Assembly: GCF_005233835.1 (NCBI RefSeq)
Contig: NZ_SZQA01000016.1
Location: forward strand, 62,001-126,000
Origin: Herbidospora galbida
GTDB taxonomy: Bacteria; Actinomycetota; Actinomycetes; Streptosporangiales; Streptosporangiaceae
DNA: 64,000 nucleotides
Reading direction: 5' to 3'
Positions 61,148 to 64,000 of this stretch are shown piece by piece. Made by a program: the position numbers and the translations under genes. Position 1 is the stretch's first letter; every line of letters begins with the position of its first letter. The notes beneath the pieces were generated by a model. The model did not search any database. It was given only the letters and a program-made list of their open reading frames with translations, and was not told where the DNA came from.

Positions 61148-61166
61148 TAAGGTAAGGCTGTCCTAA
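61148..61166. promoter_or_regulatory. Candidate iron box (IdeR/DmdR type) upstream of dedA-like gene
   Basis: TAAGGTAAGGCTGTCCTAA matches TTAGGTTAGGCTAACCTAA at 15 of 19 positions, including both AGG/CCT arms. It lies 24 bp before the DedA start and 69 bp before the divergent gene. Confidence 0.6.
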
Positions 61167-61189
61167 TTCCCAGTACGAGGCGGCGCACG

Positions 61190-61699
61190 GTGGAGCTCGC
61201 GGACCCGATGTCGACGTCGTTCCTCGGGATGCCCTACTGGCTCGTCGGCGCGATCCTCACCGTCGCCCTGTTCGGGGCCTTCCAGGTCTACTACTGGGTC
61301 GGCCACAAGGTCGGCGACACCGTCTACGAGTCGCGGCTGGGACGCCGGATCGGGCAAGAGCGGATCATCAAGGTCGAGAACGTCGTCCGCAAATGGGGGG
61401 CACTCGCCGTCTACGGGTGCTTCTTCGTGCCGGGGCTGCGGCACACGCTGCCCTGGGTGGCCGGGGTGCTCCGCATCAACTACCGCTGGTATCTGGTGGC
61501 CAGCGCGCTGGGCTGCCTGACCTGGGCGCCGCTGGTGTGGTTCGGGCTCTACGCGGTCGTCTGGGCGTGGCTCGGGCTGGCCGCCGACTCGCCGGTGATC
61601 GCGGTCGTCGTCGCCGTCGTGGTCGCGGTCGCCCTGGTCGCGTACGTCCTGTGGCGCCGCCGCGGCCGAGGCGCCACGACGGCGTCGCAGGCGGGTTAG
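61190..61699 (+). CDS. DedA (SNARE-associated) family membrane protein
   Basis: A 169-residue membrane protein, short for the family. It has four helices and the DedA core: VYYWVGHKVGDTVYESRLGR near residue 35 and FFVPGLRHTLPWVAGVLRIN in the middle (the usual F-x-R-x3-P region). DedA proteins flip undecaprenyl phosphate or other lipids and need the proton gradient. Start GTG with GAGG 9 nt upstream; an ATG six codons on is possible. Control by iron is suggested by the site in front. It is convergent with, and overlaps by 4 nt, the YegP gene. Confidence 0.88.
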   Translation: MELADPMSTSFLGMPYWLVGAILTVALFGAFQVYYWVGHKVGDTVYESRLGRRIGQERIIKVENVVRKWGALAVYGCFFVPGLRHTLPWVAGVLRINYRWYLVASALGCLTWAPLVWFGLYAVVWAWLGLAADSPVIAVVVAVVVAVALVAYVLWRRRGRGATTASQAG

Positions 61700-61878
61700 A
61701 GCTCCGAGTCGTCGAGCACCGCCTCCGGTGCGGTGCGGCGTACCGACTCGATGCCGTTCACGCAGGCCGCGCGGCTGGTGAAGGCCTCGCTGACCGCGAT
61801 GGTCTGCCCGTTGCCCATGACGAGCCGAAACCGGTAGGCCCCCGCCGCGTCTCTGCTGATGACGAATCTGCTCGCCAT
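61696..61878 (-). CDS. YegP-like DUF1508 protein
   Basis: A 60-residue protein, one DUF1508 unit: MASRFVISRDAAGAYRFRLV, then MGNGQTIAVSEAFTSRAACV and NGIESVRR. These are small alpha-beta proteins of unknown function found in many bacteria. GGGGGGA lies 5 nt before the ATG. It is divergent from the carboxypeptidase gene. Confidence 0.92.
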   Translation of the reverse strand: MASRFVISRDAAGAYRFRLVMGNGQTIAVSEAFTSRAACVNGIESVRRTAPEAVLDDSEL

Positions 61879-61935
61879 GTCTTCCCCCCGAATGCCGTCC
61901 GGCCGTCGCACACCTACCCGTGCGATCATGCGGGC

Positions 61936-62745
61936 ATGCGTGCCGTCGTTCTCGTCAGTGCCGCCCTCACCTGGGCGATCGTCCTCTCGGCCCCCGCTCA
62001 CGCCGACCCTCGGGTGACCGCGAGCGAGGTCTACGTCGTGGATCTCACGTCGGGAACGGTCCCGTACGCCAAACACGAGGACCGGCGGGTGCCCGTCGCC
62101 AGTCTCACGAAGGTGATGACGGCCTACGTGGTGCGGCGGCAGGCCGATCTCGACGACCTGGTGACGATCACCGCCGCCGACGTGAACCACGCCCACTCCA
62201 CCGGCGCCACCCACGCCGGGCTGCGGGCCGGGGAGCGGCTGACCGTCCGGCAGCTCCTCTACGCGCTGCTGCTGCCCTCGGCCGCCGACGCCTCGAACGC
62301 GCTGGCGCGCGCCTACGGGCCCGGCAAGCGGCGGTTCGTGAACCGGATGAACGCCGCCGCCCGCGCCCTCGACCTCGACGACACCCGCTTCGTGAACGCC
62401 GACGGGATGCCGGCGCCCGGTCAGTACTCGACCGCCCGCGACCAGCTGGAGCTGACCCGGGTGGTGCTGAAGGACAGGGTGCTGGCGCAGATCGCGCGGA
62501 CCCGGGTGGCGCGGGCCGCCGGGCACACCTGGACCAACACCAACAAACTGCTCGGCACCACGCCCGGCGTCATCGGGCTGAAGACGGGTTTCACAAGGGC
62601 GGCCGGCTACTGCCTGGCGTTCGCGGCCCGGCGGGACGGGCACACCTATCTCGGGGTGATCCTGGGCGACACGGGAGACCTGCGGCGGTTCACGACCGCG
62701 CGGAACCTGCTGAGCTGGGCCGAACGAGTGAGTGACAGGCGATAG
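61936..62745 (+). CDS. Secreted D-alanyl-D-alanine carboxypeptidase (peptidase S11)
   Basis: A 269-residue penicillin-binding protein that trims the D-Ala from peptidoglycan stem peptides. A signal peptide ends at APAHA (residue 23). The catalytic SLTK is near residue 56 and the KTG box in GLKTGFT near residue 213. The SxN motif is not intact: the segment reads LLPSAADASNALA where SANDAA is usual, so Asn is replaced by Ala. Activity may be reduced. No C-terminal membrane anchor is seen, unlike many DacA proteins. Its last 56 bp overlap the convergent TrmH gene. Confidence 0.9.
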   Translation: MRAVVLVSAALTWAIVLSAPAHADPRVTASEVYVVDLTSGTVPYAKHEDRRVPVASLTKVMTAYVVRRQADLDDLVTITAADVNHAHSTGATHAGLRAGERLTVRQLLYALLLPSAADASNALARAYGPGKRRFVNRMNAAARALDLDDTRFVNADGMPAPGQYSTARDQLELTRVVLKDRVLAQIARTRVARAAGHTWTNTNKLLGTTPGVIGLKTGFTRAAGYCLAFAARRDGHTYLGVILGDTGDLRRFTTARNLLSWAERVSDRR

Positions 62746-63511
62746 CGGCGGCGGCCACGACGTTCAGGGAGTCGACGCCGTTCTTGAGGGCGGCGGGGCT
62801 CATCGGGATGCGGACCCGCTCGGTCGCCTGGCCGAGCCAGCGCGACGACAGGCCGTCGCCTTCGGAGCCGAGCAGCAGCGCCGCCTTCTCGCCCAGCGTG
62901 ACCTCGTCGATCGGCACGGCCGAGGCGTCGGGGGTGAGCGCGAGGGTGTCGTAGCCGTCGAGGGCGGCCAGGCCGCCGTGCCAGTCGTCCATGCGGGCCC
63001 ACGGGATGGCGAAGACGGCCCCCATCGAGACCTTGATCGCCCGGCGGTAGAGGGGGTCGGCGCAGCGCGGCGACAGGACGACGGCGTCGACCCCGAGCGC
63101 CGCCGCCGACCGGAAGATCGCGCCGACGTTGGCATGGTCGACCAGGTCTTCGAGGACGATGATCCGGCTGGAGCGCCGGGCCAGCGTGGCGACCGAGGGC
63201 AGTTCGAGGCGCTCGAACGAGGCCAGCGCGCCCCGGTGGACCGGGAAGCCGGTCACCTGCTCCATGAGGGCGTCGCTCACGACGTACACCACCTGGTTTT
63301 CGAGCACGTCGGCCAGGTGGGTGAGCCATTTCGGGGTGGTCAGGAAGGCCCGCGCGGGGTGGCCGGTCTGGAGGGCGCGGCGGATGACCTTCTCGCCTTC
63401 GGCCAGGAACAGGCCGTGTTCGGCCTCCAGGCTCTTGCGGAGCTCCACGTCACGCAGGTGGGTGAAGTCGGTCAAGCGCGGGTCAGCCGGGTCGTGGAGC
63501 TCGATGACCAT
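62690..63511 (-). CDS. SpoU/TrmH family RNA 2'-O-methyltransferase
   Basis: A 273-residue SPOUT methyltransferase acting on tRNA or rRNA ribose. Motif 1 is IIVLEDLVDHANVGAIFRSA, motif 2 AALLLGSEGDGLSS and motif 3 RIPMSPAALKNGVDSLNVVA, the trefoil-knot core. The N-terminal 90 residues are the substrate-binding domain (FLAEGEKVIRRAL). The ATG at 63511 follows a GTG at 63514 in the same frame; either may be used. RNA target not predictable. Confidence 0.93.
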   Translation of the reverse strand: MVIELHDPADPRLTDFTHLRDVELRKSLEAEHGLFLAEGEKVIRRALQTGHPARAFLTTPKWLTHLADVLENQVVYVVSDALMEQVTGFPVHRGALASFERLELPSVATLARRSSRIIVLEDLVDHANVGAIFRSAAALGVDAVVLSPRCADPLYRRAIKVSMGAVFAIPWARMDDWHGGLAALDGYDTLALTPDASAVPIDEVTLGEKAALLLGSEGDGLSSRWLGQATERVRIPMSPAALKNGVDSLNVVAAAAIACHSLVRPSSAGSARS

Positions 63512-63526
63512 CACGCAAGCCTACCC

Positions 63527-63543
63527 TTGCCACCCCTTGGCAA
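63527..63543. promoter_or_regulatory. Inverted repeat between trmH and the CDF-like gene
   Basis: TTGCCA-CCCCT-TGGCAA, perfect 6-bp arms around 5 nt, 81 bp before the transporter start and 16 bp before trmH. A possible metal-responsive operator, given the transporter. Confidence 0.4.
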
Positions 63544-63623
63544 CGGCAAATCGGTGTGACGGTTCGTGGCCGATAAAGTACTCAGCGCTGTATCCGGCGG
63601 TGCGAGGGCGATCGGAGGTCAAG

Positions 63624-64000
63624 GTGCCTGACCAGCGGACGCTCACGCGCCCGGCCGTTTCGGCCGAGAGCTGGCTGAGGGACGCCCGCCGCGCGCGCCT
63701 GCTGTCGGTGGCGACCCTCGGCTGGCTCGGCGCCGAATCCCTTGTGGGCGTGTACGCCGGCTGGGCCGCCGACTCGGTCGCGCTGCTCGGCTGGGGCCTC
63801 TCGGCCCTGGTCGAGGCGCTGGCCAGCCTCATCGTGCTGTGGCGCTTCACCGGTGCCCGGCTGGTGTCACCGATGGCCGAGTTCCACGCGACCCGCGCGG
63901 TGGCGGTGAGCTTCTGGCTGCTGGCGCCCTATCTCGTGCTGCACGTGCTCCACGACCTGGAGCACGGTCACCGGGCCGCGCCGACGGTGCTCGGCGTCTT
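63624..64000 (+). CDS. CDF-like cation efflux membrane protein, 5' part
   Basis: The first 125 codons of a gene cut by the right edge. After a polar start (VPDQRTLTRPAVSAESWLRD) come helices in the pattern of cation diffusion facilitators: SVATLGWLGAESLVGVYAGW, then AADSVALLGWGLSALVEALA and SLIVLWRFTG, and a third pair of helices ending in LEHGHRAAP. The Asp in ADSVALLGWG fits a metal site of this family. GGAGG lies 5 nt before the GTG. Metal specificity is unknown. Confidence 0.75.
   Translation, partial: MPDQRTLTRPAVSAESWLRDARRARLLSVATLGWLGAESLVGVYAGWAADSVALLGWGLSALVEALASLIVLWRFTGARLVSPMAEFHATRAVAVSFWLLAPYLVLHVLHDLEHGHRAAPTVLGV

Overview
This window is a 64 kb piece of chromosome from a high-GC, Gram-positive actinomycete. 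Coding regions have an almost exclusively G/C third codon position. GTG starts and 1-4 nt ATGA/GTGA overlaps are frequent. The gene set is typical of mycelial soil actinomycetes: ergothioneine egtABCD, DnaE2 with a DUF6504 protein, DapD, an ECF sigma/zinc anti-sigma pair, a SARP-type regulator, and a CBM2-GH6 cellulase under a CebR/CelR operator. It most resembles the Streptosporangiaceae, but that family-level placement is my impression, not a measurement. There is no phage, integrase, transposase or CRISPR array. The window reads as ordinary chromosome with a few accessory insertions.

Layout. 1-3.1 kb: SOS-controlled DUF6504-dnaE2 (minus, cut by the left edge) behind two tandem LexA boxes. 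3.1-7.6 kb: receptor-like Ser/Thr kinase, quinone oxidoreductase, patatin lipase and acyltransferase (plus). 7.6-10.9 kb: phosphotransferase-cobD-cobQ-small membrane peptide (minus). 11-14.7 kb: tRNA-Arg(TCT) and a 1045-residue ATPase regulator. 14.7-22.1 kb: DrrAB-type ABC exporter, a flavin disulfide oxidoreductase, a hydro-lyase, pirin, and a sialidase-fold protein. 22.2-27.9 kb: S1-domain protein, then ECF sigma-anti-sigma-egtA-egtB-egtC-egtD as one compact minus-strand unit. 28.2-33 kb: dapD, small membrane proteins, MerR regulator, GH6 cellulase. 33-39.6 kb: TetR-GNAT, malate dehydrogenase, a second flavin disulfide oxidoreductase, DUF2071, GH13, cold-shock protein.

39.7-47.5 kb is the most unusual region. 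It holds a phosphotransferase with a helix-turn-helix/TPR regulator, a divergent 96-residue protein, a leaderless cysteinyl-tRNA-synthetase-like gene whose HIGH and KMSKS motifs are degraded, a nucleoside hydrolase 3 nt downstream, and a membrane NACHT ATPase. 47.5-53 kb: the remnant of a biuret-type cysteine hydrolase translationally coupled to allophanate hydrolase, then the ATP-grasp/alpha-E/transglutaminase triad. The last gene of the triad switches abruptly to low-GC codons and is followed by a 31-codon ORF. 53-64 kb: glycosyltransferase, PIG-L deacetylase, LPG-synthase-type membrane protein, SARP regulator, DUF4331, DedA under a candidate iron box, D,D-carboxypeptidase, TrmH, and the start of a CDF-like transporter.

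Working units. The sigma pair probably couples redox stress to ergothioneine synthesis. The SOS boxes put the mutagenic polymerase under LexA. The CebR operator ties the cellulase to cellobiose. The CysRS-like/nucleoside-hydrolase pair and the triad plus small ORF are the best candidates for undescribed biology. All coordinates were read by hand, so small-ORF starts and counted percentages carry some error.
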